A stretch of DNA of 49,967 bases from Scedosporium boydii (taxonomy: Eukaryota; Ascomycota; Sordariomycetes; Microascales; Microascaceae): the NCBI GenBank assembly GCA_002221725.1, contig NJFT01000271.1, positions 1 to 49,967 of the forward strand, given 5' to 3'. Of the stretch, positions 21,312-32,555 are shown piece after piece. The notes under the pieces are model-generated. The model was not told the origin of the DNA. It was given only the letters and a program-made list of their open reading frames with translations, and searched no databases. Position 1 is the first letter of the stretch; each line of letters opens with the position of its first letter. The position numbers and the translations under genes are program-made.

Positions 21312-22814
21312 ATGAAAGTGGGAGAGTCGAAGGAGGGTCGCGCCGAAATGGATGGCCAACATCAGAATCAGAGGCCGGTACCCCAATTTCGTCATATAAT
21401 ATCTTCAACCTTGGAACGAGTGGGGTTTGGATTCCGAGCGAGAAGGGATCGGGACTACCATTCTCGCGTTTCTCCCACCCACCCCTCTCCATCTGTCTCA
21501 CTTCCTGAGACTGTCACCTGCACCCATATCGCTCACTCATGGTTTTCGGAGGCGGTCGTACCTACGGATGAGAGCGACCGTATGAGGGATGTAGAAAATG
21601 CGCGAGCAACTCTCGGCGAGCTCCTGGCCGAGTCAGTCATCTTTGGAACCATAAACGCCTTTTACCCACCGCAACCTACCCTAAGCCAAGAGAAGCAATC
21701 CGTCATTCGGCGTCAGCTTTTATCAGCTTTCGAGTTGTCAACCCAGCGTAAAAGCGGTTCGCCATTTCGCCGGGCTCCGCAGGCCCGGACCCCGCTTGAG
21801 CGTACCTTTCACCGATTTCCTGACCTGCCCGCCGAGATTCGTCTCCAGATATGGGAGGCATCGCTTCCAGGGCGCGGCTACCGCACCTTGCACATAGGCC
21901 AGATGGTTGGTGAGCCATACTGCTGGACAGCGAAGCTCCCAATGCCAACCTTGTCCCGTGTTTGTCGCGAATCACGCGAGGTGGTTCTCAAGCGAAATAT
22001 TTTCCCGATTTACGGCTGTGCCCCGTACCGGAGTGGTCCCGGGTCTTCCCATGACGTTACACGACGCTTCATAGCGTCGTGGGCATCTTCGGATGATTGC
22101 CTCGACTTTGGATCCGATTGCCGTCCGGCTGCTTTGAGATGCGGGGACTATCTGGAGCGAGTTGGAGACTTCGCGGTTCCCGCACATAGCCTCACCAGCA
22201 TTCTGCTTCCCGCAGGTATTGACAACGAAACACGCGGAAGTAACCAGCTGTGCGATATTTGGGGAGGGGCAAAGCAACTGATGGTGGTTATTCAAGTCAT
22301 TTACATATCTCTTCCAATTTTACCACGGTCTGAGATTTCCGACCACTCCAGGCAAAGGTATCACGATGAGCAGCCCATCTTGAACGATGATGGAATCAGC
22401 GTGTGTAAAGTAGGTAGTTTAGTAGAGGGACCACCACTTGATCCCCTTCTCTACCGCGCCTCAGTCCATAGGAGACCGAAGAACCATCATATTACTACCG
22501 TCGCCAGCGTCTACGACAAACCAAGGATCAAAGAGCTCCTAGCCCTAGGTACCGTTACTCGACATTGGACAGACCGTGGTTCACGCCTGCGTGCTCTGCA
22601 TTACCATTCGAACGCATTCTGTATGGATTGCCTGGTCGAATGGTGGGAGAAGTACGCTCGAACAGCAGCTGAGGCAGCGTTGATGGTGCAAGGGGACGGT
22701 GCACTCGATCTGAATGGGGAAGGGTTTGAGAATAGAGAATTTAACGTATTTCCACAGTTGATACCCGCAATACGCTTTAAGCTTCAGTGGCCGGACTTGG
22801 AGGACAATTTGTAA
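21312..22814 (+). CDS. 2EXR-domain protein
   Basis: One exon encodes 500 residues from ATG 21312; ATG 21348 (MDGQHQNQ) is an alternative. The centre carries the 2EXR core FHRFPDLPAEIRLQIWEASL followed by LSRVCRESREVVLKR, the fungal-specific motif pair of this F-box-like family. The N-terminal 160 residues are low-similarity, and the C-terminus (WPDLEDNL) is acidic. 2EXR proteins are numerous in filamentous ascomycetes and their biochemical role is unknown. No introns or frame breaks. It stands alone between the helicase relic and an unknown gene. Confidence 0.8.
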   Translation: MKVGESKEGRAEMDGQHQNQRPVPQFRHIISSTLERVGFGFRARRDRDYHSRVSPTHPSPSVSLPETVTCTHIAHSWFSEAVVPTDESDRMRDVENARATLGELLAESVIFGTINAFYPPQPTLSQEKQSVIRRQLLSAFELSTQRKSGSPFRRAPQARTPLERTFHRFPDLPAEIRLQIWEASLPGRGYRTLHIGQMVGEPYCWTAKLPMPTLSRVCRESREVVLKRNIFPIYGCAPYRSGPGSSHDVTRRFIASWASSDDCLDFGSDCRPAALRCGDYLERVGDFAVPAHSLTSILLPAGIDNETRGSNQLCDIWGGAKQLMVVIQVIYISLPILPRSEISDHSRQRYHDEQPILNDDGISVCKVGSLVEGPPLDPLLYRASVHRRPKNHHITTVASVYDKPRIKELLALGTVTRHWTDRGSRLRALHYHSNAFCMDCLVEWWEKYARTAAEAALMVQGDGALDLNGEGFENREFNVFPQLIPAIRFKLQWPDLEDNL

Positions 22815-23587
22815 ATAGCGAGAGGCAATACATCCTTCTGGGAGACATCTGAACTCACCAATTGGACCCTCCCTCGGTGAAGGTAAGGTGCCGCTTTCCA
22901 AATCCCATTTCTCGTCAAGACCCTGTCCTTTCAGACACCGCCGCAACGAGAATGGCGATGTCTGGACGCAGCAGATTCCCAGCGTCCCCGTCTGGAGGCG
23001 CTTTTCTGCTCTTGTGCGTCATGAACTACCTGGCGGAATTCGGGGTCCTCTGGGACCCTCGAAAGAAGAACGCCGATGATCACAGTGCGGCATTTCTCTA
23101 TATTGGCATCGTCCAGTAATGGACGACGCACTAGATTGCCAAAGGTTGCAGTGGATGGAGATGAGTCGTGGTCGACTGACCGCATAGTGTTTTGGGCGGT
23201 TTGAAGATGGCTGTAACCTCTTCATCTATCGATGCCGGTGTGATATTCTTAAATTATGGGGGGTTGTGAGGAGGTATCTTCATCTTTCATAGAAAACTGT
23301 TGTGCGAGCTGTACGGCGAAGAACAGAGGGGCCTTCGACTATGGTCGTGAAGGAAGACTAGTACCAACAGCTAATCGCCCACATCAACAACCCTCTCAAC
23401 CGCGCCCTTGCCTTTGTCACCTACAAAATGCGGACCTCTCTCCGACAGCCAGGCCCAAAAGTTGTAAGAGAGGTTCCTCCAGCAACTGATGGCCAGGATC
23501 AAGTCGAACAGAAACGCACGCAAACGAAGCAACACTCCACGGAGTTGAAACATCCTGCTCACACATTCTTCGTGCGCCCCAGGCTTT
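22815..23587. other. intergenic region, no supported gene
   Basis: Short open frames occur on both strands but none shows family features or convincing splice partners. An ATG at 23428 in frame with the next gene could extend that gene by 53 residues of low-complexity, glutamine/lysine-rich sequence; I regard this as less likely than the start at 23588. Confidence 0.35.
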
Positions 23588-24499
23588 CTCCAGTAATGAA
23601 ATTACAGGATGACTATGTCACTCCCGAGTACTTGCAAGCAAATGGCATTAAATGCCTCCATCTTGACTTCAACCTCGGGACATCCTTCGACCCGACAACG
23701 GACAAACCAGAGCGACACGCAGAGCCATTCACACAGCTCTTCCCCTTCGAAGATATGGAGAAGGCTATCCTCGCTAACAAGCCCTGGATTAGTGGCGGAT
23801 GGACCTACGACCTTGACGGCTGGGACCCGGCTCTTGATAACTGGTGGCATGCAGAAAAGATCACTGGCGTTCTTAACCTATACTTGTACAACCATCATGA
23901 AGCAGACGACGACATAGAAGCCTGCGGGATCATTGAATCCACCGGATGGACAGAGAAAGCGTATGTACCCTAGCGAACTAGATATGTTCCACGTAACACA
24001 ACGCTCACTTGTTCCCGCACATAGAGTTCCCCCCCGAATACCGACTAAACCGGCAGAATAACGACGTCAAATGGGCGGCCACTCATATATGGCATAGAGA
24101 CACTCCTGAGCCACATGTAGTGTGCACCCTGGCTGACAGGGCCCCTCTTCGCGATGATCGCATCTCCGTCCCCGAGTTGAGAACAATCTTAACCCTCAGC
24201 GGTGCGAGGGCTTTAGACGAGGGCCACGGCGACCGCAAACGCATCCCGGTGAGCACACGTTATGAATATCCAAATACGAAATGACCAGGAACGACTAACT
24301 TTAGCGACAGGTCACCGTTGTTTCAGCAGCTGGCAAGCAACTCCGTATTGTAGTCGGCATTGTCGATAGCAAGAATGATGCGATCGAGATTCGGAAGGGC
24401 CCGATCATTGGCTTTGAGGAAGGTATAGAGAAGAATTGGAAAGAGTGGATAACAACACTGTGCTGGATAGTCGGTATGCCTCTGGGAAAGACCGATTGA
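23588..24499 (+). CDS. unrecognised protein, probably three exons
   Basis: The first exon starts MKLQDDYVTPEYLQANGIKC and runs to about 23960; the second covers about 24030-24248 (FPPEYRLNRQNNDVKWAATH); a clear GTGAGC donor and CAG acceptor lead to the third at 24311-24499, ending GMPLGKTD. The first junction is uncertain: the strong GTATGT donor does not give the right phase with the nearest AG, so a weak GTACCC donor or a frameshift is needed. The protein is soluble, rich in W, D and E (WISGGWTYDLDGWDPALDNW), and matches no family I know. Confidence 0.45.
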
Positions 24500-25029
24500 G
24501 AGACGAGAATTGTTTTCTACGGAGAGTGGGGATATGCCAGATGGCATGGATATTAGCTTGTCGATTTGCAGGTGAATTGCTTCCCAGCAGTCGGGCACGT
24601 TCGTAAATTCAGCGAGCTTCGGTGCGACAAACAAAGGACAGAGCAATTTCTATCATGTGGGAGTAACCCAACTCCCGAACATTTTCATTTATCAACTATA
24701 AGATCACATGTATCTGCTCTTTGTGTTGTTGGATCTTGGTCATGGTCCGAGGTTGGTTTGCACAAGTAATTAGGTACGATGGAGTATGGGCCATAGGAAG
24801 TATGCACTTGATACCAATGATCGATTCGAGTAAAATCGGTTACGAGGACATCCCAGTCGCACCTTTACGAGTTGTTCGCGATCCACCTCTGAGCACACCA
24901 GGATTTAGTTAACACGCCCCTTGATGCATGATGAGGTCTGAGAAGCTTATTGATTGTAAGGAGGTACTTCCATTTCTACCGATTTTAGATCATACTAGTA
25001 AATCTATGGTATAATTCTTCCGCATTGTC
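24500..25029. other. convergent intergenic region, no gene seen
   Basis: Lies between the 3' ends of the unknown gene (+) and the aldolase (-). No coding, RNA or repeat signal recognised. Confidence 0.4.
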
Positions 25030-26113
25030 TTAGCCATCCGCCTTGCCATTCTTCGCTTCGAAGCCATTTCTCTCTGCGATGCTCTCTCCAATAATCCTCT
25101 TGCAGTCAGCAAGATCTTGAGCTAGGAAGGAAAGATGCAAAACGTCAGCGGAGACAGTGATTAGTGACAATGTCTCGCTAGCTTTCTTCAGACTCTCCGG
25201 CGACCCAAATGGCGGGTTAGGGAAAGAAAAACCACCCCTTGGCTTGTTGTGCTTCTTCATGGTCGCATCATAGAGCTCCACAACTTCAAGCCACTCCGGC
25301 TCGGCGCCACCCATTCCGTGATTCGAAGGGAGAGACATGCTGACTCTGGCATCGAGACTTCCGAGCCACACAATATCAATATCTGGGCATTCAGTCAATA
25401 TGGCGTCCAGATTTTCGACACCTAACTTGCTCTCCACCTGAATCATGATGGCCGCTTGCTCGTTCAGGCACTCCCAGAACTCCTTGTTCGGGTAGCAAGG
25501 AGTGTCAGTGAGACCTGGGATATAACGGAAGGGTGGCGCGGACCGACTCCCGTTACTGTTCCTAACCCCGAATTTGGCTGAGGAGACGACATGCTTTGCC
25601 TGCTCGACCGTCTCAACTTGAGGGACAACCACGCTAGCTCCGGCATCGAGGGCCCATCCAATGGCCGCATGGTCATGCCCAGGTACTCTTCGATGTGGCT
25701 TTTTATCAGCTCGTGCGTTCCAGGATTTGAGGACAGGTTGCTCGTTGACAAGACTTACCTAACGAAGGGAATGGTACGACCGCCACTCATAAAAATGGCT
25801 TCATGCACCATCTAGATAGACGATTAGTATCTACATGAGGTATACATAACACAGAAGAGTGAAGGCCTACATCGGTCATCGTCTCGACGTTGCACGGTGT
25901 ATGCTCCCAATCGATCCACACGCCGTCATAGCCCATTGGTGCGAGGAATCGAGTGAGAGGGACAGAGCTGAGCCCCGCGTAATAGAACAAGAGAGGAGGA
26001 ATCTTCTTCTCGTGAGCATCTCGGATGGCTTGGCGTGCTTGGTGCGGTTGGTAAAGGTTAGGGGCGGCGTAGGCAAGCATGCCCTGCTTGGAAGCTGATT
26101 CGAATGGTGCCAT
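25030..26113 (-). CDS. HpcH/HpaI-type aldolase/citrate lyase family protein
   Basis: Three exons (26113-25871, 25811-25759, 25687-25030) in phase encode 317 residues. The family cleaves or forms 2-keto-3-deoxy acids and related 4-hydroxy-2-oxo acids with a divalent metal and pyruvate. Visible landmarks: MGYDGVWIDWEHTPCNVETM (the conserved D-x-E-H segment), RVPGHDHAAIGWALDAGASV with the phosphate/carboxylate-binding arginine, VVVPQVETVEQAKHVV, AIMIQVESKLGVENLDAIL (metal-binding glutamate in QVES) and IVWLGSLDARVSMSL (metal-binding aspartate). The substrate cannot be read from the sequence. It lies on the same strand, about 0.8 kb downstream, of the amino-acid permease. Confidence 0.88.
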
Positions 26114-26875
26114 TTCTCTTGCTCGCTATAGATTACTGCTCATTCACAAAGAATACAGTCGACCGAGTAAGGTAAAGTAATTGAGGGTGGCATGTAGCCT
26201 TGATTAAATACAAAGCGAGTGATGGACTCGTGCACAATGAGATGCCTGTCTTGGCGGTGTGAGATTTGATATCTCCGCGACCCGACTGTTTGTGTCCCCA
26301 ATCTCACGTCAGACTTGTGAAAGTGAGAAGCGGAGACTTGTGCGGCGATCCTGATTTGTTTTACACCGTGGTAGCCTATCTGCTGATGACACAGGGCCCG
26401 CCCCGGAGGGTCCGGTCGGCCGACTGCAACCAAACCCAACCACGACGTGTTTCTGCGCTAGGAAGCAGCGCGAAACGTGGTTCCAGGGCGGGTACGAAAT
26501 GAGAGATGAGCGAGAGGACGCATTTCATTGACAAATACATTCTGGCGGTGCACAAGTCGGGCTTATGCGATTACGCGGAGATATTACAAGGGAGCAAGGG
26601 TGTGAGATTGAGATCATAAACAGACACGTAGCCACTTCATACGTCCTCTCGGACTTATGTCCGAAGCCCTCGAGGGTTTGAGGTCGGAGTTAAGAAAGAT
26701 TCTGCCGTCGAGTCCGGTAGGAATAAAGATTGTGAGCTGGCAAGCGCCAGCGAAACTGCCTGTCGTTGAATAAACGTGAGCCAACACCGCAAGATTGTTG
26801 GCCAAGCTATTGGCCTTCCCGATATCGCCATACACACCCACGAAGCAGGTGGTAGAGTACCTGTCAGAGAAACCT
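26114..26875. other. aldolase promoter and permease 3' region
   Basis: No supported gene. Minus-strand open frames at 26614-26955 overlap the permease 3' end in the wrong frame and lack family features. Confidence 0.4.
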
Positions 26876-28680
26876 TTATGATGCCACCCAACCTTTGTAG
26901 AGTCCCAGCCCCAAAGCCCAAAGAATGACCAATACTCCGGCTTGTGTGGGTGCAAAGATGGAGCCTCTTGCGACTACGAAGCCGCTCACCAAAACAAAGA
27001 TGATGGGAACAAGGATCGATGGCTTGTAGGGTCGGTGTAGATTCGGCTCCCGATACCGCAAGACGATTACACCGACGACTGTGAGGAAGAAAAATGAATA
27101 CTCTCCCAAACCGTTGAAAAGGAGGAGAGCACGGAAATCTCCCAGCAGTATGTACAGGGTGGAGAGAATGGCGGACAATATGAGAGCGTTGACCGGAGCG
27201 TCTGACCCGTCTCCGTCCACGTCTCTAGCGTCGTCCGGATTGGTCTCGTCACTCGAGCCGGCGACGCCCACGCGTCCTACTAGAGTGAAGATGCACGGAA
27301 ACCAATCTTTCTTCCCAGCGGCCACAATCATTCTGCTTGCGACGAAGGAATTACCCAGGAGTGACCCGGCGACGACAAGGCAGATTAGGATTGCCGCTAG
27401 AATACCAGCGGTCGGCCCCAAAAGCCTAGCAATAGAGGTCTATTGGCGGATTAGCATGAATCGACTGTAAGCGAGATTAAGAGAAGACCAGAACAGGGGC
27501 TCTTACCACCGCGACGCTGTCGGTAGTTGAAACTACATCCCAGGGCAATAGGATATAGTAACCGGCATTAGCAATCAAGAAGCTAAGAATTACAGTCGGT
27601 ATCGCCAAGTTTATTGACAGAGGCAGTTGCCGAACGGGAGAGGATAGTTCCTCTGAGACGTATATCGCCTGCAGATGCATGTTGTCAGCGTCATAAAGGA
27701 TAGGAAGTATGTGCACAAAAGACAAGCCTGATGCGGCTAACGAACGTACCTTGTCCCAGCCCGAGTACGCCCATAAAGCGCCGTACAAAGCAGCGGATAG
27801 ATGGCCCAGAATCTCCCACGAGCTCAAAGTCGACCACCGGATCTCGTGGCCGTCTGGGTCGACCGTATCGCGATTGCCAAACCACGGTTTTTGAAACCAA
27901 TCCCGCCCTCCAATATCCCGTTGCGGATCGGAGACTTGCAGGACAATGACTGCGAGCCCAGCAACCGCGATGGCAAGGATGCTGATGAATTTCGTCAATA
28001 CGAAGAAGCCGTTGAGTCGTGTGCTGGCCCTTGTGCTGATGGAATTGGCGCCGGTCATGATAGCTAGGACTAAGACGGAGAAGAACTTGTGCTCTAGTCC
28101 GCGGCTCTGGGTCGTCGTTCCTATGGCAGAGTATATGCTCTCCACAAACACAATGCTCAATATTGCGAGCGTCGCAGGCATCACGGAAACAATCCACGTC
28201 CAAGCCGCCAAAAAGCCAAAGACATCGCCGAAGATGTACTGTAGGTGCGGCTGAACGCCGCCTAGATAGATGCTGATGTTAAGTAGGATAACTTTAAGAT
28301 GTAATTGGGGTGGGCTTTAAGGGGCACTAACCTTCACCAGAGATGGCAGTCCCGAGCTCCGCCAACGTGCTGGCTCCCGTCCAGGCGAGCACTCCTCCAA
28401 GGACCCAAATCACTAATGCCACGCCTGGCGATGGAACATTGGTATCGATGGCGCCCGGGGAGGTAAAGACACCACTTCCAATGACTATGCTTATCACTAT
28501 ACCGAAGGCATCGATGACGCCGAGGCTGCGTTTGAACGTCGAAGGTTCACTGGGTCGCCAGGGCCGATCTGACACAGAGGTCTCGTTATCCGCCGCATTG
28601 TAGTGTTGCCCCTGAGTCACATTACCACTTGCCAGCAGTGGTTGTTGCGGGTCATTATCTGTACCAGTAATCGACACCAT
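26876..28680 (-). CDS. amino-acid permease, LAT-like APC superfamily
   Basis: Four exons (28680-28332, 28261-27750, 27668-27507, 27439-26876) in phase encode 528 residues. After a hydrophilic N-terminus the first helix reads LGVIDAFGIVISIVIGSGVF with the TSPGAI that follows, the substrate-binding unwound-helix motif (GSG) of APC transporters. Eleven or twelve membrane segments follow, including ALYGALWAYSGWDK and IYVSEELSSPVRQLPLSINL, the consensus loop of LAT and fungal methionine/neutral amino-acid permeases, and FNGLGEYSFFFLTVVGVIVL near the end. An acidic loop rich in D (DETNPDDARDVDGDGSD) is unusual. It would be a plasma-membrane transporter. Substrate not determinable. Confidence 0.88.
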
Positions 28681-29814
28681 TTTCGGCAGTATTCCTGTTG
28701 GTTTCTGATTGCGGATTCTTGTAGATGAAGGCTTGTAGATTGAGTTGGATTCTTGCAGAACAGAAACGTGGCAAGCCACGAATTGTCTGGGGAACTTCGG
28801 CGTGTGTCGTGTCACCCCCGCGATGGCGCAATCGCCTCAAGAGATCAGAGAAGCCGCTCCCGGCCCGGACAATAGCAAAACCCCAATAACGTCACAGAGG
28901 TACCGATTATTAATTCTAAATTAGAGTCCGTTACGAAATACACTGATCGAATTTAGGGACAATTGACGACAAGGTTGCCGTCTTAGTGTCTTCATCCTGT
29001 GATGTCATAAAAAAATTAATTTTCACTCTGTGCCATCCACCACGACAGCCTTGATCGCCGGCGAGAGTAACGCAAAATTAACATGTTTAGCCTAGCTTTT
29101 TTCTTTAAATTTCCAAAGCCGCCTCGTAATACCTCTCTTGGATCTCTTCTGGCAGAGCTAAGTTACGCCACCACACAGAATGGGCCGGTTTCTTGTCAAG
29201 TTTTAAAGGGCGCTCTTCTGAGATAGCGGTTAACTCGTCCTTGGAGGCCCGGAAATGGCGAGACAATGCCGTTCTATCGCATACTAGCGCCGGTGGAATG
29301 GTACGATGTTGTGGAATCTAGGGAATCGGGAATACTTCATATTACTACCGATATATGCCACGGCCTCAATCTTACCGGCCAAGGCAATATAGGGGTTTAG
29401 TCTTGCGGATCCAGTTAAGGAAGTTGGTGGGCTTCTGGTGGAGATGGTCCGTCTCCCTCCGGAGAGCATCCTTTACACACTAATAGACTCGCTATTCTAG
29501 ACTGAATCTCAGTGCGAACGGTCGTTCTCCAGTCGACAATCGCGTGACCTCTGCTGCACATAGCAAACTGAATATGCTGCATCTCATCTCCATGCTACCA
29601 CCTTTGCGAAAAAAACTTTTAAAAATGACTGCTTACACGCTGCCAAATTTAAGATCGCCTAGTCTGGAAGATCCAAGACTTCAGTCTTTTTCATCAAGAA
29701 CCGCATCGCACGGCCTATCGGATACCATTGGGTCTCACTAATCTCAAATTTCCCGTGCAAACTGTTTATTTCAGGCAATTGCCTCTGGTCCCCTTCTGTA
29801 TTTAATCGTCTGAC
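28681..29814. other. intergenic region with one unidentified coding-like fragment
   Basis: Holds the permease promoter, A/T-rich sequence and the fragment at 29108-29290 on the minus strand. Nothing else recognised. Confidence 0.4.
29108..29290 (-). pseudogene. unidentified coding-like 3' fragment
   Basis: The minus strand reads LVCDRTALSRHFRASKDELT, then AISEERPLKLDKKPAHSVWW and RNLALPEEIQERYYEAALEI before a stop. The composition is strongly protein-like and the two adjacent tryptophans and E-rich helix suggest a real C-terminus, but no start codon precedes it in frame. A second open stretch (29284-29469, LNPYIALAGKIEAVAYIGSN) abuts it in another frame. I do not recognise a family; a decayed gene or transposon end is possible. 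Confidence 0.3.
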
Positions 29815-31949
29815 TTAAATCCGCTCCGAACTACTACCTGGCTCAATTTGCATGGTCCACACTCCTTGCTTTGACGGTTCGTTAAGAAAGGGCGCACCTT
29901 GGTGATCTTGACCTTGAGGTGGTCGATCTTGGTGCGAGTCTACCAGGACCACGGAAATGTTCTTCGCTTTCTCTTGCAACTCGTCGATTGTTGTGGCATC
30001 TCTCAAGTAGTCCCCGACAACATGTCCCCGTGAAAAGACAGCCAACTCACTTCCTTTCCACGCAGGAATCATCTCGCCTCCTTCATTTAGTGTAGTATAT
30101 ATTGTGGTAAAGAGGAATACCAACGTCCCGACTACCACGAAGCAATGCAAAGCAATCCATGGCCAATCCACGATATAAATCGCTTCGAAAACTCCCAACG
30201 ACCCCCTCGCGGAACTGCTGTTATCCCCGCCGTTGCGAATTGCATTACTCATGCTGAGAGCAATATTAGAAAACGTTTGATTGATGTCGTTAGCGCTCCA
30301 AATAGCCTTAGCGACGCTGGGTTCGTACTCCTCCGCCATCTCGCCACCAGCGGCTCCATGCCTCGCGATTAGGTATCCATTGACCGGGCCCCAGTTATCG
30401 AGGATTTCGGTTGTGCAGTTAGCTCCAGCCACGCACACGGCGAAAGTTTTCTGCATGAAGGCGCTGATTCCGTCGACGGCCTGTTGAGAGATGTTCCAAG
30501 CTGCGTCGCTTCCTGGATGGCCGAGTTGCAGGTCGGTGCGCTGGATTGCCGATTCAATCGGATGGAATGCTACACTTTCAACTACGGCCTCAGATACGTT
30601 TGGCCACCGTGTTCGATCTAGAGCCCAGGACTCGGGAATTCGCTTCTCGTCTTGAAGGACGGACGATGTTTCAAAGAGCGTCGCGTTGTGCACTTCTGAG
30701 CTGTATTTCTTGACGCAGTAGTACAGACTGCATTCCTCGGCACGGACGTTGTAGGCAAGCCACGTCTTGTTGTACTCGGCGCCGTCAACTTTTATGAGGC
30801 TTTGTGCCCAAATAAGGGTGTCGATGTCTCCCATGCTAACAGTCTTTCGGGGATCTGTGGTGCCTAACATCGACATGAAGACCATGGATTTTGCTTCGCT
30901 GCCGGAATCGTTGAAGTTGTTAAGAAAGAGACCGTTTGGAAGCCTGTATTCTGTGGAAAACCTCTCGATCTTCACAAAACTTCTATCCCTGATCAAGTCA
31001 AAGTATAGGTCGCCGTTGCTGTTCTGATTTTTCTCCAGCTGAGAGGTAACATTTTCGCAGCGGCTGCACACGGCAAGTGTGGTTGTCGATGGGAACGAAC
31101 ACTCTCCCGAGGGACAATTAAAATTGACTGCTTGTGTGATGGTGGAGCTATTGGCAGAGATGCCAAACATCGTTGCCCCTTGTAGGGCAAACTCAGCATC
31201 AGAGTACACCACACGACTGCTGATGGATTCGAGTCGGCCCCGATCGTTGGCTGTCGTTATACTCTAGTCAGTTTCCGCGCAGGCTCGAGCGAGTTATAAC
31301 GGCGCATTTCACCTACTCGTTACGACGGGAATCACCCTATACTGATTGCCATTCGAATACCGAGTAGCCATGGGAATGGACGTGACACCCTGAGTATCAA
31401 GGATATAGGTTAGGCCCCTCCGGATCTGGACCAGCTGCTGGGCGAATGGATCGATCGCAACGGCCAAAAGTGTAAGGAATGCCCCAGATCGTACAAGAGT
31501 CTTCTTAAACCTGACAATCCGATATTCTGTTAGAAAAATAAATCTCTCTTTTACCTCCTTCCAACTATAGGGACTGTCGCGACCTACCCGCTTCCAAAGT
31601 TGAAATTAAGTAGAAGTTTCAAACTTCCCAGTGACCCTCGACTAGCCTCTACTACGTGCTCAAAATCAAGTAATCGGTGTCGCCTACCAGTGAAAAGGAT
31701 CCAGTTCCACTGACTGACGGCGTTGGCGACAACGTAAAGCAGCATGGCTTTGCTCGAGGTTGACAGGACGGCGATAATGGCGTTTAGCGTCACGAAGCCG
31801 GTTTCCATCTTTGCGATTGGTTTTCCGTTGAACGAAATTAGGACTCCCACCATGGCCAACATTGTGGCGACTGATGCGAGGACGGCCGCGACCTCAGATC
31901 TCCATGGGCGAAGCTTGTCCCAGAGACCGCGGCCATGACCTCTCCCCAT
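29815..31949 (-). CDS. DUF3176 membrane protein
   Basis: Three exons (31949-31588, 31510-31324, 31263-29815) in phase encode 665 residues from MGRGHGRGLWDKLRPWRSEV. DUF3176 features: two N-terminal membrane segments with the family signature VLISFNGKPIAKM, TLNAIIAVLSTSSKAMLLYV, ISQW-like VSQWNW and FEHVVEASRGSLGSLKLLL, then GAFLTLLAVAIDPFAQQLVQ. The large extracytoplasmic part has paired cysteines (CPSGECSFPSTTTLAVCSRC) and many N-glycosylation sites, and one membrane segment (IALHCFVVVGTLVFLFTTIY) precedes a C-terminal cytoplasmic tail. The second-intron donor (GTAACG) is weak. Function is unknown; these families are large in filamentous ascomycetes. Confidence 0.85.
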
Positions 31950-32555
31950 TTTCTCTTCGCGAAATATTGCCAAATTGGAGGGCCGGTGTTTTATAGGAGG
32001 TACTTTCACGTGTGATGTGAGAGGGAAGAGAATTATGGTATTCGCATACACAGGAGAAGATAATGGAGGTTATTACCTCTGTTTTTAAAGCTTATTTACG
32101 GTCAGGTTGTGGCTTTGTCGTTCCATTGGGGACCCTGGTCACAACAAATTATATCAATGGTTTTGTAGGATGGATGGGCGGCACTGCCCTATATCCTGGA
32201 TTGGGATCGACCAACCAGCGCTTTTAGGATGCGGGGCCAGAGCTTACGGCGGCCGCCCTGCATAGGATGAAACATTACATGTGGCTTTTCCCTATGATGG
32301 TCGGTCAGTCCTGCATCTTGACCGACGATGCAAAATAAAATCGAGGTTTAGTACGAAGTGTGCCTAGCTCTTCGCATTATCAAGGTAATATCGCTTTCCA
32401 CCGGCTTGAGGTAACTTTTTGAGTCACCCTCTTGCCACGGGGCCAAGGGCTGTGGCGTCAGAGAAGTCCTCCAAGTTCAGGTGAAACTGTCGGATTTGAC
32501 AGTGGCACGGAAGGAGTGCAAACGTGCATTGAGAGCTAAGGCAGGTCATCACTCA
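31950..32555. other. DUF3176 promoter and LysM gene 3' region
   Basis: No gene, repeat or RNA recognised. Contains the upstream region of the DUF3176 gene and sequence beyond the broken LysM tail. Confidence 0.4.

Noticed and set aside
26614..26955. Minus-strand frame overlapping the permease 3' end
   Set aside because: Shadow of the permease last exon in the wrong frame.
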